Assembly (NCBI GenBank): GCA_958295665.1
Contig: OY282560.1
Span: 261,378,641-261,442,640 of the forward strand
Reading direction: 5' to 3'
Length of the DNA stretch: 64,000 nt
Source: Tipula vernalis
Lineage: Eukaryota > Arthropoda > Insecta > Diptera > Tipulidae
Part shown: one piece after another, positions 25,007-40,474 of the stretch
Position numbering within the stretch: position 1 is the first letter of the stretch
How the letters are laid out: each line of letters opens with the position of its first letter
The notes under the pieces: generated by a model
Seen by the model: the letters and a program-made list of their open reading frames with translations, nothing else
The model's database searches: none
What the model was told of the DNA's origin: nothing
Program-made: the position numbers and the translations under genes

Positions 25007-25290
25007 TTTTAAATTCATTATTTTTTCGATTTTAGTTAAATAGGGACATCTTCGAATTCAAATACATAATTCAATTACACAAAAAAGAGGTATGAAGAGG
25101 AAATATTATTGTAATTTTGAATTACTGTGATTTTTTACATTAATATGTAAATAAATATTTGAATTTAATAAAATATGTTTTATTCACCTATCTTGTTGTT
25201 TTGCAAGAGATCCATGCCTCGTTTAACGTTGATTTGGATTACGTTATTTAATTTTGGAACGCATCCTTAACGTTAAACGGGGTATTACTG

Positions 25291-28200
25291 TATTTACATT
25301 ATAAACAAATGATTTCCTAAATGATTCAGGTAGAATAAATTTAAGGAGATTACAAAACGTTAAAATGAAACCAATCTGAATCATAATTCATAGCGTACTC
25401 AATTGTGTTAAATAAATTGATTGTAATTACAAAAAGAAATATGTGTTTGTTGTCATTCCAGAGTGAGAGCTTTGAAATTGTGATGCTACAAAACACATAA
25501 GGAATTTAATGATTAGAATTTTGATTCGTTTGTATGTTAAATTCTTAAGGTAAACCAATAACTTATCGTCGGTTCAGAAATGGACTTCTCACAAAATAAC
25601 ATATTAGTTTAAGACTTGTATCAGAAAGAGATTTTTCCCATAAACTGTTGATTTCTCAAAATATATTTATTACAGTTAAAGTTAATAAATAAAAATAAAA
25701 ATGAACCACTGTTTACCTCAAGCATTTCGTCCTATGAAACCAAAATCGGTCGCTCGTTGAACGTAAGCAATATATTCGCAACAGAACAGTCGATTTAGTA
25801 CAAAGGAAGCAACAAGAATAAACCAAAAAAAAAATGTTAGTAAAATTCTAAAATTACCCCACCGATATTTCTATACCCGGTGAAATGGTGAAAATGCAAT
25901 CAAAATTTGTTAAATAACAAATGATAAAATTTCATGAATATCGAAATTTGCGTTGATTACTGAATATATGTGTATTACATATACTTGCAAAATAAATAAA
26001 AATAAGCCAAGTTATGATAAAATACTCAACATCAGAAACGATTTAAAAATGTCACGTCTGTTAACTATAAAATTGACAGTTATTCAATTATTTAATATCA
26101 TTATAACCAGACCATACTTATATGTTCCCCATCCAGACACCTTACACATTTCGAAACGCATTACAACATTTCATTTTATAATATCTTTTGACAAATGAAA
26201 ACATAATTCCTTGATATTACCCAACAGAAATTGTAAATGTAGAAATAACGCAAACAAAATAAAAAAATAAAAATTTAAATTAAAAAGGATAAATAATGAA
26301 CGATGCTTTGCTGAATAAAATACAACACGGTGGGTGGTATACGTTTTACAAAAAGAAAAAAGAAAAAAAATAATAATTTTCAAAGCTTTGTTTCGAAAAA
26401 CGAGTATGTACACATAAAATATGACAGTGCAAGGTTTTAATTTGAAAATTACTTTTTAATGTTTTTTATTTGTTGCTTATAATAACGCAATATAATTTAT
26501 ATTGTTGGAGGTTGGTTGGTGGATAGATAAGCTCTTCATTTTGTTTTATTTTATTTTTATTTTTTCAGTTGTAAGTTCTGTTTTGTTACAATTAATTCTG
26601 CATTTATTGTTGCTAAATATTATATTCATACCTGTAAATATGTGTAGTACGACTGCTGTAGCTTTACTTATAGTCGAGATTATATGGAGTAAATTGTGCA
26701 TCCGTTTTTAATTTGAATTCTGGAAGAAATTCAGTTCTTACTACTTATTTCTTAATAAGTTTAAAACACTTTTGAAATTATGTTGGTAATACAGCAAAAC
26801 TAGCATAATCTCTCACCTTTAGTTAACAGTTTAACTTCTTAAACAATGGCTTAGAATTATAACTATATAAATTAAATTAAATTAAATTTAGTCTATTAGT
26901 CTACCCTTTGCGCTCACCGAATTTTTCAGTCGAGAGAAGCAGAAACTTGGGTTTGAATATGCCCATCGAAATTTTGTCGAAAGATCAGCAATATTCAAGT
27001 TTCTCTCATAACAGTATGCCAATAGAGCATAAATTATGTTTTTATGCTCAATTTCTTGTCATTTTATGTAGAATATTTTGACAATTAAAATTATATAAAA
27101 TATTCAGGTTTTTTTTGCAAAACATTTTCTTTTAAATGTGTTTAATACTATCAGAAAGTAAAAGAAAGACAGAGAGAGTGATTCCTATGCCTTGTTAAAT
27201 TAAACCTTTCTCTGGTCTGGTGCCCGCATTTTAACTGCTGCACAGACGTTCGAATTCATCTGATAATATTAAATCCTTGATAAGAACTTTTTGGACCACG
27301 GGTCGTTTCGGTTGCAGCATTTTCGCACATCGTTTCGGTAAAAATTTTGAAAATACAATTATAAATTTTAAAATAAATATTTTTAAACAGAAGTAAACAT
27401 GATCGACTGACTTAAAAGTCAAAGCACAATTTATATTAGTAGATGTACAAAAAAATGAACAAATCGCTTTGAACGCGATGTAAAATCCAAATGGCCCCAC
27501 CACCTCTCCTTCAGGGAATAACGCACACGAAAAATTACAAGACACATGGTAAGGAACGATCAAATATGGCGGCGATTATCTATTCGATCACATGTTTGAG
27601 CTCTTATCAACAATTTGGTCTATAGAGGACATCTCAGAAGTGGAAGACTGTTCTTATCTATCCACTTTCTCATTCCAGACAAACCGAAAATGTATTACAG
27701 AGGTCTACATAAAAAATGTATTATATAGTTAACAAGTGAATCTAAATATAAAGTTTAAAATTTTCATTAAAATCTTACAGAAACCAAACGAAAATAAACC
27801 TTAATTTCAAAGATAACTGAATAGGAATTATTATAAAATCATAAAATTAAAACATGACTTCCGGTCCATTACAAAGGATTTGTTATTTCACGTTTTTCTC
27901 CATATATTTACAAGCAAGTAATACAAGCTCTTTTTAAAATTCCCTATAGATTATTCTTAACTATGTTTCAAAGTTGATAAATTTTTGACCATTCACGCAC
28001 AAATCAAATTATACTATTTTTAAACACTAAGCCGTAAAAGTAATATTTATGCTTCATCAGAAACAAATTATCAAGCGATGATGATTTTAAAAAAATTATA
28101 TGCATTACGGCGACAAAATTACAAGTTTAACTAAAATAGATTTCACATCGATAAGCGGAATAAGTGTACTTCTCGGTAAATTTGTTTGTTCGATTCAAAA

Positions 28201-28985
28201 GTGATTTAAAACTCAACTACTTATCGAGTATTTTTTTAATTTACTCTTATTTACTCTTCAAACCATCCGATTTACATTCAACGATATTCAACGTCCGCAA
28301 AAAAGATGAGACACAACATAGAAAAAGCTATAAAGACTAAAAGAGGAAAATTAATCATCTGCTTAAAAGATTGAAAACTTAATGCACCAGAAACAAACCC
28401 AAAAATCGCGGTCTGCTTTATTTTGTAAATGTAGATCAAGGATTCCACCTAGCGTAAACATTTTAAACCGAGCTTCGTGATAATTTGACTTTAAGATTGT
28501 TGATAAAAAGTATTTTTCGTTACTAAACAAGAGGTTTAGATATATTTCCACTTTAACAATACCAATTTTAATTTAAAAAACCAATTTCCAATTACCTGAT
28601 TGTAATTTTATCAGTAGCATCCCTTTGATCAGTTAGCAAGAAAATATTAAATGTGAAATATGTCCCGTCTTTTTATTAGGTATCAATGAGGGATTCTCCA
28701 ATCGTTAATAGTTGCAAGTTAAAATCATGTAGAGCAGGTATATATAATGCTATGTTTTTGCCTTGTCAATCACGGTTCGAATCTCTGGATTGTGAATAAA
28801 AACAAAACAATTCAATATAGTATTACCAACAAATTTATTTATTGAATATAAAACTTAATACAACAAAATTTATTACAATAATTCACAAAATCACTTTATT
28901 TTAATATTTGCACAATTTCACTGACCACTTTTACTTTTTATTTCGCACTAAAACACTTTTTAAATCACTTTTTAATTTTCACGAT
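25291..28985. other. No gene seen
   Basis: AT-rich sequence without recognised genes or element ends. The longest open frame here, 27231-27563 on the minus strand (110 codons), matches nothing I know and lacks coding-like composition. I do not call it a gene. Confidence 0.5.
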
Positions 28986-28991
28986 TGTAGT

Positions 28992-29239
28992 GTTTTTTTA
29001 TTCGCTCCGGATAGCTGCTATCGAGAGCCGTCATATAAAAAATGGCTCCCGATAGCGCTCCGTATAAATAGGTAGAGCCAAATATTTTTTATATGAAGTT
29101 TTTGGTAAACAATTGAATTAAAAATGATAGTTTGATGTTAAATAAGTTTAGTTTACCAATAAATAGCACGTAAAATTTAAATTTAGGCGTAGAAAAACGA
29201 CGGCTCTCGATAGCAGCTATCCGGAGCGAATAAAAAAAC
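28992..29239. mobile_element. MITE with perfect 41-bp inverted repeats
   Basis: The 41 bp starting GTTTTTTTATTCGCTCCGG (28992-29032) are perfectly complementary to 29199-29239. The interior is 166 bp and includes a third partial copy of the motif (GGCTCCCGATAGCG near 29043). Perfect arms indicate a recent insertion or gene conversion between the arms. No clear target duplication was found. Confidence 0.85.
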
Positions 29240-30643
29240 GCAGCTAATATCGCTTACCAAATACTAATAATTCCAATTCGATCTCGTTCGTCTTTTTATA
29301 CACACAACAGTGTAGAAATATTTAGAACAGTTTTATCATGGAAAATTCCATTGTAGTACAGTAAAACATTGAGCTATTAATTTAACTTGTTCTATTACAA
29401 TCTAGGTGTCACCGTCATATTATTATTTAAGAAATTTAACATATTTTCATGTCTCGCAGAACAAATAATAAGAGCGACACAAATAATTTAATATTCCAGG
29501 GTGACGAAGCGACATGTTCGGGTCTCACTTACCTATAAAATTCTGAATGTATGAAGTTCGTTCGTTCATGTTGCCAACATGAGGCTTACCTGAATGAACC
29601 CATTCACATTCAAAAAATTATCACAATTTAGAAGAAGCAGATTTTTCAAAACTAAAGTTTTTTAATAAATTCTGAGTAGGATACATAATTTAATGAAAAT
29701 GTTCATAATATTCTATAATTAATTTCTTGAGCAACTTTTGTTAGCGTGGGAAAGTTATTAAATGCTTCTGATCTATTATTCTAAGCCTAATCAGTATAAG
29801 TCGAAAGTTTAGTCAATAATAATGAAACTGAATTTGAGTAAATAGTAATTGATTAAAAAACTAATAAAATTATTTCAAAGGAAATATGGAATGAATTTTG
29901 ATACATACATAATGTTCTGTGATTTGATTCGGTGGAAATTCTACAAGAGACTTAAGTTCTAGACAGACTATGGTTTAATAAATCCGATTTAGTGAATTTT
30001 TGAGATTAGCCGAAGTTAGGTTTACGGTATTTATGCTTTATTTTGAGTTTAGTGCCTAAAACGATGTAATGTGATTGGATTAGTTTGACAAATATTACGA
30101 AAATAATAACAGTTTACTTGTACATATTAAACGTAATTTAAAACGAGTTTAGCTAAATCGGATTTAATAAATCGCTGTCTGTCAAGGGTATTAGACTTTC
30201 AAACTTTTTCGGTATATGTATGTACATTCTAAATTCACTTAAGTTGGTCTGTGTCCACGTGCCGCCTGACCTAAATGTAGGCTCTCATTATAATAGGCTA
30301 TCAATTTTTTTAGCCCTTGTCTGAGAATTGTCTGTTTTTATAAATACTTAAAGATACCGACAACGTTAATTACAAGTTTAATAAAAATAGTGAAACACCT
30401 GTGTCCTAAAATATATACAAAAGTGTTTGATGTATGTTTCTATGCACTTCTAATAACATCCTAAGTTGATGTTTTTCGAATTTTTCACAAGATAATGTAA
30501 AATTTTCGTTTATTAAACCAAATAACATTTCTAGCTTATTATAAATTAGTCCGCCCTCAATTTCCTCTTCTGCACTACAGTGTTGTAGTAACCTCGGCCA
30601 GGGCAAAATTTCGATTTAAATTTCGCGCACTACAAAAACCAGG
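29240..30643. other. No gene seen
   Basis: AT-rich sequence with no supported feature. Confidence 0.5.
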
Positions 30644-31044
30644 ACATGAATTTTGGTCGCCTCATGAGTCAGTGAGGCGAGAATTAGCGGACCGTGATGG
30701 TATTAGTTATTGTGTGTGTATGTTCGAATACTCTCTTATGATTCAGGCTCTTCATGCTCCATTTATTTTTTCGTTTCGTTATTTTGTGGTACATATGTAC
30801 TAGTAATAGTGCTGTCAAAATTGTTTTGCATTCGCATATCGCGTTTTTGTATTACGACCGCAAACTGAAAACAAAGCGGTATTAAAAATACGAATTATCG
30901 TTAATTTACGTTACATTCACAAAATAAAAAAATGAATTTCTTTAGATTTAACTTAATATTTTTGTTTATTAATTTTTTAATACGCCTTGTACGTATACAA
31001 AATTTTCATGAGGCAGTGAGGAATTTTGCGACCAAAATTCATGT
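30644..31044. mobile_element. Non-autonomous TIR element, about 400 bp
   Basis: ACATGAATTTTGGTCGC (30644-30660) is the exact complement of 31028-31044. The next inner motif (CTCATGAGTCAGTGAGGC on the left, CATGAGGCAGTGAGG on the right) is shared in direct orientation. No coding content. Superfamily undetermined. Confidence 0.65.
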
Positions 31045-31516
31045 ATAGGTGGAGACGTCATAAAAACTAACAATCGGTATCAAAACATTAGTGATTAAAT
31101 CTGTATTCAATTAATCAATTTAGTTTTTGTTTTAATTTTAATGTTTACAAACATTTTTGAATAAAGCTTTATGAGCGTTTTGCCTAGAATTAAACTTCAT
31201 TCGTATTTTACCATTTGTAATAAAGAATGCAAATGAATGCAAAATTTATAAAATAAAGAAAGAAGGCAAACATAAACAGAAAATAGAGTTTTCTCATTAC
31301 AAACACACATAGCCGAACAAATGTATATTCGAATCCTTTTGGCATTTTTCGTCTTATGATTTTCATTGTGCTGTGCAAACTTTTTTTTCGGGTTAAATTG
31401 GTTTTGCTTCATATTTGCTATTTAGATACACAAACATTTTCCTTTGTCTTAAACCGGTAAAGAAAAAAAGCTTTTATTGCACCTTCAACGTACACTATAT
31501 TATACATACATATATA
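31045..31516. other. No gene seen
   Basis: AT-rich flank of the Tc1 element; no feature recognised. Confidence 0.5.
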
Positions 31517-34219
<2,703 letters not shown>

Positions 34220-34401
34220 CAATACTGCCGTGCTAAACATATTTTACATAACTACACTTTTACCCAATCGGTACTCAATTTTATCATTAAAATTAAAAAA
34301 ATGCAATTAAAATTAAATTGAAAAACACGTAATAAGGAAAATAGTTATCAGTTTCACACAGTTATGTAAAGCATGCTTAGTACGGCAGAAAGTAGTATTG
34401 A
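34220..34401. repeat. Foldback repeat, possible MITE
   Basis: CAATACTGCCGTGCTAAACA and the following TTTTACATAACT (34220-34253) pair imperfectly with 34352-34401, which reads AGTTATGTAAAGCATGCTTA and then GTACGGC and AGTATTG. A 7-bp insertion lies in the right arm. No target duplication was identified. Confidence 0.6.
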
Positions 34402-34962
34402 ACGCTCGAAACCTTTGGACAAGTTTTTGCCAACTTAATTTTTTTTTAGCGTTTATTAATTTCCCTATTATGCTTCTCGCATAAGAGTCACTTGAAGTAT
34501 TTCAGTCGCCGCATACAAATTTTGGCATTACGATTCTCGCCGCGAGTGATAATAATGTCAAAATTGCTTACCTAATGTTTCTTGGTGACTAGTTCGATGT
34601 ATAAAATAAATCACTAACTTGTATTAAAACTCAACTGTGTAGATTTTTATATAAAATGGTAACTATTAAATTAAAGTAAATTATGTAAAGTTAGAATAAA
34701 TAATTCTGTGAAGGTTATATTTCAAAACAATAGAAAAAAATGAAAGTATAATCTTTCTAACGGTAAACAATCTCTTGTCCAAATAAAAACAAATGCATCT
34801 CTTATACTTGTGCAAAAAATAAGAAAATTCAAAATTCCGTATATTTTTGCATTTATTGTTTATTTTTTCATTATCTCATTTCAACAAAATATGGACTTAT
34901 ACCACTTTCAAAAATAACAGCTCATTATGTCTAAAAACGTATATGAGTTAGTTTTTCACAAC
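34402..34962. other. No gene seen
   Basis: AT-rich sequence with no recognised feature. Confidence 0.5.
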
Positions 34963-36200
34963 CTAGGCTGCGGACCAATAGTCGGATAAATCATTTAGTA
35001 CAGTAAATTTCAATTTTAGTACAAATTTACCTTAATTGGCGTAGCAATTCTTTAGAAGTAAAAATGGTTTAATGGGTGTTTGCCAATACACCCGGTTGGA
35101 TCCTTTGTACGAATGCAAGTGTCGCCGTCCTGGTCCAATACCAAGGTGTATGAACGTTTTTTTTTTATTTTCCAAATTGTATCAAAAATGTTGTTCGCTT
35201 GTCCTGATTCTGGCGTGGGTTGGGTATCAATCGTTGCAAATATTTCCGTATTCAAATTACAGCCAAGTTCAATATTTATCGGTGGGAAATCTCGGTGTCC
35301 AAATTAAAGCTGTGGTCGATTTGCTATTTGCGGTATGCAGATGTCCAATGTAGATCGATGAAAGTCAATAGAAATCAAAACGCGAGTGTTTTATTTTCTT
35401 TATTTTTTTATTTAATCACTGTGATCTTTATTTTTTAACAATTGATGTTTTCGCAATGGAATCAAGATTCAGAAGAAAAATTTATTCTCGTCCAGTTTTT
35501 AATTATGTATACAAAAAAATTCTTATTATTGTCACTCTACTGACATCTAGCCATGAACATTCTAACTTCTGATTATTTACGATAATATTTAGTACGAATT
35601 TTGTTCATGGTTATTGCCCTTAATCTACTACATATTTAATTCTTGTTTACTGACTTGTCAAAATATTAATTGTAAACAAAACAATATCGGGAAGTATTAT
35701 TATAAATTATAAATAATTAAATTACAAAAAATATATTTTTAGATAAGATAAATAGAAATACTAATAATTTAAATGGAAATGCGAAGAAAACTGGCTATAC
35801 GAATCAGCAGTGATGCCTTCAGATAAGTATATAATTTAAATTAATAATTTCAAAGATTCTTTGTGTTTGCTTTATTTGTTTCAGCTTCCAGTTCCAACAA
35901 TGGGCACAAATTATGATTTGGAGGGTTGAAATCGCTGGTTTAGGTGCAAATAAATAACGTTAAACATTTTTATTGTTTTTCATTCATAAATTAAATACTT
36001 GTACGTGCCTTTAATACATATAATGGAAACGCGAAAGTTTTATCAAAATACAGTGAAACATGAAAAAGTTAAGAAGAGCGTCATTTGTCTTTTTTCTCAT
36101 ATTTTACCCAACTTTTTAGTACAATATTTGAATTTACCCTGTACACTGTTAAAAAGTAGGTAAACGCACGATTTACCCGGTTGTTGGTCCGCAACCCTAG
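34963..36200. mobile_element. Non-autonomous TIR element, 1.24 kb
   Basis: The left end CTAGGCTGCGGACCAATAG and the right end (reverse complement) CTAGGGTTGCGGACCAACAA are inverted repeats that continue through GGATAAATC / GGGTAAATC. Further inside, AGTACA and AAATTTACC motifs also match. The interior has a GC-richer patch (35065-35345) with open frames on both strands (for example 35052-35255, minus), but no domain I can name. The superfamily is undetermined and no clear target duplication was found. Confidence 0.65.
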
Positions 36201-36405
36201 AAAGAGATGTCGTGTATTTATATGTGAACGGGTGGGAAAAAAAAAAAAAAATTGTGGAATATTATGTATTTATATGTATATGTAAGTGCAATACATTCAA
36301 GCGGGAAGTATCTTTAGTTTTGTGTATCGTATTTCGTTATATAAATATTTAGTAAATAAAAATTAAAGGGATGTAAATATAACTAACTTCTTTCATTCTA
36401 CTGTA
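36201..36405. other. No gene seen
   Basis: Short AT-rich spacer including a poly(A) run at 36237-36250. Confidence 0.5.
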
Positions 36406-36645
36406 TTAACTGCTATGATATTCCTTTTTGATGCTCTGTATATAATATAATGACTGCCATTCCGTGTATTCTCCGCTAAATGGAAGAACATTAATTTTTT
36501 GCAGTTTCATTTGTATAGACCTTTCAGTATTCATTGTGGTATCAAATAATGATGAATCTGTATCATTCATGTTTGTCTTTCGACTCCGTTTATTTAACCT
36601 CATATTAAATGTCTTCGAATATATAAATTCCCGGGGCTTCATCAT
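36406..36645 (-). pseudogene. Possible BEL/Pao gag remnant (DUF1759-like)
   Basis: The 79-codon minus-strand frame contains MKLQKINVLPFSGEYTEWQS followed by LYY near its end. This matches the start of the BEL/Pao Gag DUF1759 region (pattern K-P-x-x-x-x-F-x-G-x-x-x-x-W-x-x-F). The better preserved element at 47-50 kb has LPEIQIPHFNGEYMKWMAF at the same point. The preceding residues are Asn/Ser/Thr-rich and unassigned. The similarity breaks off after LYY. I regard it as a short fossil, not a gene. Confidence 0.45.
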
Positions 36646-37623
36646 GGCTTATAAAAAATATTTCCCGTTCCACTTCACTAACAATTTTTAACAATTTATT
36701 ACCACGTTTTTGACGAACAGGGATACCAAAAATGTCTGAACTAGGCTGTAATTATCGAACATATTATGCTAATATAGATATTTGCTCAGTAATGATGCTG
36801 TGTTCCTTCTAAAACACCTCTAATTTTGGTTGATTGGTAGTCATTACTTTTATATTTTATAAGATTTAGTTTTTGGATAGTCACAAACATAAACAAAATG
36901 TAGTCACTAGCAGAAGTTTGCAATGATAGATTTCCACGAGGTGAAGTGATGGTAATTTCCAAGGTTGGCGTTGGATGGCTTTTTACTTGCTCACTCGGGA
37001 CCTAAACTTAATTGATTTAACTTTATGTTAGAGTTAAAATCCGCCTCGAAGGAAGAATGCATCTTTCCTTACTAATTTGGTTAGTAGACAGGGCATTTCC
37101 TTATAATAAAACTTCCATTTTAGCGAATGAAAATTTGTTGCGAAACTAAATTCGTTACACTAAAAGTTTCGTTAAACTGGTAGGTGTCCGATAAAAACAA
37201 AGTTGATTGTATTCGTTTTTTCGAATTATGAATATATTGTGTGCGTATGTGTGTATAATTTAACGAAAGTACAAAGTTGCAAAACGATTTTCAAATTATT
37301 GCAAAATAGACTCAACTTGTTTGCGGAGGATACAATTTTTACAATGATATTTTAGATAAATTTGCGGTCCTTTAAATTTTTATTTTTATTTTCTCATTTA
37401 ATGGTTATTAGTTGCATAATTTTATAGAAATAAATAAAAAAAATATCAATGAACCTGCACACAACAGTTTTTTATCTGCGAGGCTATTTGTGAATTCGAT
37501 TCGAACGTTTTCGACTCAAGATTCTAAGTATTCGAAGTACAAGGTTCTAACATAAATAAGAAACGACTGAAACTGATCCATTTTAAATAACAAATAGCCC
37601 CTGTGGCAATATTCTGACTTTTT
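36646..37623. other. No gene seen
   Basis: AT-rich sequence with no recognised feature. Confidence 0.5.
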
Positions 37624-37710
37624 TTAGACTGTTTAGATATTATTTTTCCAAAGCGTACTTTGTCGATTACTACAGTACGCTCTGGAAAAACTAATACCAA
37701 AATAGTCTAA
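37624..37710. repeat. 87-nt hairpin with about 36-nt arms
   Basis: The left arm 37624-37659 (TTAGACTGTTTAGATATTAT, then TTTTCCAAAGCGTACT) pairs with 37674-37710 (AGTACGCTCTGGAAAAACTA, then ATACC...AGTCTAA) with a few mismatches and a 14-nt loop. Size and shape resemble a miRNA precursor or a minimal MITE. No transcription evidence is available from sequence. Confidence 0.65.
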
Positions 37711-37878
37711 CAAAATCACAATAAATCAACTCTCAATTCCCGGGGAGAAAAGAGTAGTGATCTGTTCAGCAATCAATTGTTGTGTTATAATTAATCAATT
37801 GTTTTTTAGCGAATGGGATCAAGCTCGGGACTACCTTATGTCAAGTGCTTCCCTACCTCCAAAAAGCAGACTACGCCA

Positions 37879-37881
<3 letters not shown>
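37711..37881. other. No gene seen
   Basis: Spacer between the hairpin and the microsatellite. Confidence 0.5.

Positions 37882-37953
<72 letters not shown>
37882..37953. repeat. (AT)n microsatellite, 72 bp
   Basis: A pure AT dinucleotide run about 150 bp to the left of Tc1 copy 2. Confidence 0.95.
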
Positions 37954-37957
<4 letters not shown>

Positions 37958-38631
37958 GGTATATATAATAACATTTAAAATACTTATGAGGAGAAAAGCC
38001 AGTATAATGAAAAAGTTAAAATTCAACGGAACTTCCAATTCATTTTGCTTCAGTTTAGAAATAATTCAAGTACTGCCTCTCGATTTATCAATCAATTATA
38101 TACAGTGCTGGGGGAAAAAAATTGGGCAAACATATTTTATTACAAATTGGAGTCTTTTTTTGCTAAAATTACAAAATTTTTGAAAGCAATTGACTTAATG
38201 TTTTATTTTAAATACATGTATGACCCATTTAAAAAAAAAAATAAAAAATACTTACAATTTAGGGGGCAAAATCGATAAATTGCTAAAATATTCAAAATAT
38301 CCCATTTGACACTTAAGGGCGTGGAAATAATGGAATAAAATAAATACTTTTTTTTTGTATTTTATTGGTTTGTGGAAATTCTATCTTCAACATTAATATT
38401 TTCTTGAACCGCCTTTTGCCTCTATTACGGCGGTACAAGCCCGCAACTGATGTGTAAAAAAATTGGTCAAGCAATTAGTTTGTTTCACGCCTACCGTTCT
38501 TGACCGTAATTAGGGTGCAGATGTTTTATTCCCCTGCAAGTATTTTATTGAGTAAAATAATGCATATTTTGTAAGACTAAGTTATTCTGTAGGTGATCCT
38601 AGTCAAATAAAGAATTAAGTGCAATTTTAGT

Positions 38632-39730
38632 TTGAAAAGTGTTAGTGAGCAGTGTAAAAACAATATGTTGATTTTGGCGCGAGAAAATTTAAGCACGCGT
38701 GAAATAGCAGAAATATTAAACATTCCTAAAAGTACTGTCGCGTGGAATCTTAAAAAAATGCGAGAGATGGGCAGTACACAAAGAACGAAAGGCTCTGGAA
38801 GGCCCAGAAAGACACTGGCTTTGTCTGAAGATCATTTTTTAATATTAGAATGTCGTCGGAACCGTTTTAAAACTTCATCGAACATAAGAGGGGATCTTGA
38901 GCGAGCAACGGGAAAACAAATTTCAGATTGCTTAGTGAGAAAATACTTTTTAAAGCTGGTTTGAGAGCACTTAAACCAGTCCAGAAGCCTGAGTTCACAT
39001 TACGAGTGAAAAAAAAACGTTTGTTATGAGCCCAGGAGCATGTTTCTTGGACTCGAGAAATGTGGAATGATGTGATTTTCTCCGATGAATCAAAATTCAA
39101 GCTGCATGTTGGAGATAGAAGAATTCTCGTAAGAAGAGAATCTTCCGAGAGGCTTAGCAACGAATGTCTTTTAAGACTTCCACCGAAAATGAAGGAGTTT
39201 TGCTCTGGGGATGCTTTTCTTGAAATGAAACTGGTCGATTTTTCTTCCTTAGTTACAAAATTACAGCAGCTGTTTATCTGCAGGTCCTACATAACGAATT
39301 TGAGCCTTCTGTGTTAAAGCTTTTTGGCGAGACTTGCAGATTTATTTTTCAACAGGACAAAATTGTGAGTTATTAATTTTGAATTGTAGATTGGCAATCA
39401 GATAAACATAAATAATTGGCATTCAGATAAACATAAATAATATGTTGAAAACTTGTTTTTTCTTATCTCTTCATTTAAAGGTAAAAAAGTACTTCGCCTT
39501 ATAGTCCGGACTTCAATCTCATAGAAAATATTTGGTCTATAATGAAGCTAGAAGTAGCAAGAGAGCGCCCAGAATCAATTCATGCTTTAAAATGTTTGTT
39601 GATGACGATTTGGGAATCCATACCTTCTACGACTTTGACAATATTATCAAATTCAATGAATCAGAGGTGTATCGCTGTAAAGCATATGGCGATTCAACAA
39701 AATATTAATATTAAAGACAGGGACGGATAA
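38632..39730 (+). pseudogene. Tc1 transposase, nearly full length but broken
   Basis: The frame from 38632 reads a helix-turn-helix domain: ENLSTREIAEILNIPKSTVA, then an AT-hook-like GSGRPRK, then the second paired-like half (SSNIRGDLERATGKQISDCL). The first codon is TTG where an ATG would be expected, so the start may be lost. The frame shifts near 38955, a TGA stands at about 39028 (before AQEHVSW), and further shifts follow VIFSDESKFKLHVGD (first Asp intact). The second catalytic motif survives only as FQQD, with the NAPCHTA residues deleted next to the intron donor (GTGAGT near 39365). The intron contains an internal duplication of CAGATAAACATAAATAAT and ends TTTAAAG at 39480. The last exon (39481-39730) still shows YSPDFNLIENIWSIMKLEVA. 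Together with copy 1 it shows the ancestral gene layout. Confidence 0.88.
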
Positions 39731-40474
39731 CGTTATATAACGTTACCCGAATAACGTTAAAAAACGCTGCGAAGTTTTTCAAGAAAACGTAACCAAACCC
39801 ATTACGTTATGTTATAACGTAACCGTAACAGATAACTTTATAAAATTTAGAAATAACCAAATAAAATAACGTTCTAAAAAATGTTTTTGTTATTTTCTAA
39901 TGGGTCGCGTATACCTGGCCAACACATGAATGAGATAAATATATATAAATACATAGATTGGTAACAGCTAATTAAAAATAATAATAATAATTTCGGTGAC
40001 ACAAAATTATTCAATTATCAACTATATTTTAACTGCTTTAATAAATTTGAAACTATTAAATGTGGTCGAAAAATACACGAAATCAAATAATAAATTTTTA
40101 TTCACTCTTATTTTGGTAAATTTCGACATATTTTTAATTCCTGGTAGCATTATTTAACACTAGAACTACCGATCGGCCAAAATTACGGATTGTACATTTA
40201 TTGAATTCACTATTTTTCCTCATCCTTGAATCCTCGTTTTGACTGGTCGTTAGTGTCAGTGTTAAACTCTTACTAAAGAAAAGGTTAAACATATATTTAA
40301 CTTTAGATAACGTTATTTGTTCTATAACGTTAAAAACATTATTTAATGATAAATAACGTTATATAACGTAACGTTTCACATGATTTAAGGTTAAATAACG
40401 TTATAACGTAATAAAAAAAAAATTGGGAATTTTTTCCAATAACGTAACGATATTTTAAGGTTTTCCAATCCCTG
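39718..40474. mobile_element. hAT-type MITE with TAACGTTA repeats
   Basis: The ends CAGGGACGGATAACG and (reverse complement) CAGGGATTGGAAAACC are short hAT-type termini. ATTAAAGA flanks both sides exactly (39710-39717 and 40475-40482), a perfect 8-bp target duplication. Both halves carry many copies of ATAACGTTATATAACGTTA-like palindromic motifs (39727-39830 and 40310-40460). There is no transposase gene. It inserted in Tc1 copy 2 just past the transposase stop region. Confidence 0.9.

Larger units (their letters stand above)
24025..25290. mobile_element. Pogo/Tigger-like non-autonomous element (outer)
   Basis: The left end CAGCAAAACCTCGTTTAACG and the right end (reverse complement) CAGTAATACCCCGTTTAACG form inverted repeats that begin with CAG. 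TA follows the right end, and TA lies one base before the left end. The sub-terminal motif CGTTTAACGTT is repeated on both sides. CAG...CTG ends, TA target sites and the YCTCGTTTAACG motif fit pogo-like elements of the Tc1/mariner superfamily. No transposase remains. Its middle is occupied by an hAT element, so the original insert would be only about 0.48 kb. Confidence 0.7.

Noticed and set aside
27231..27563. 110-codon minus-strand frame
   Set aside because: No similarity to any domain I know, no splice or start support, and AT-driven composition.
28741..28800. GGTTCGAATC string resembling a tRNA T-loop / Pol III B box
   Set aside because: The flanking bases do not form a T stem, and no acceptor, D or anticodon arms or A box could be placed upstream.
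35052..35255. 67-codon frame inside the TIR element (contains CIRTKDPTGCIGKH)
   Set aside because: Considered a zinc-finger or FLYWCH fragment, but Cys/His spacing does not fit and nothing continues it.
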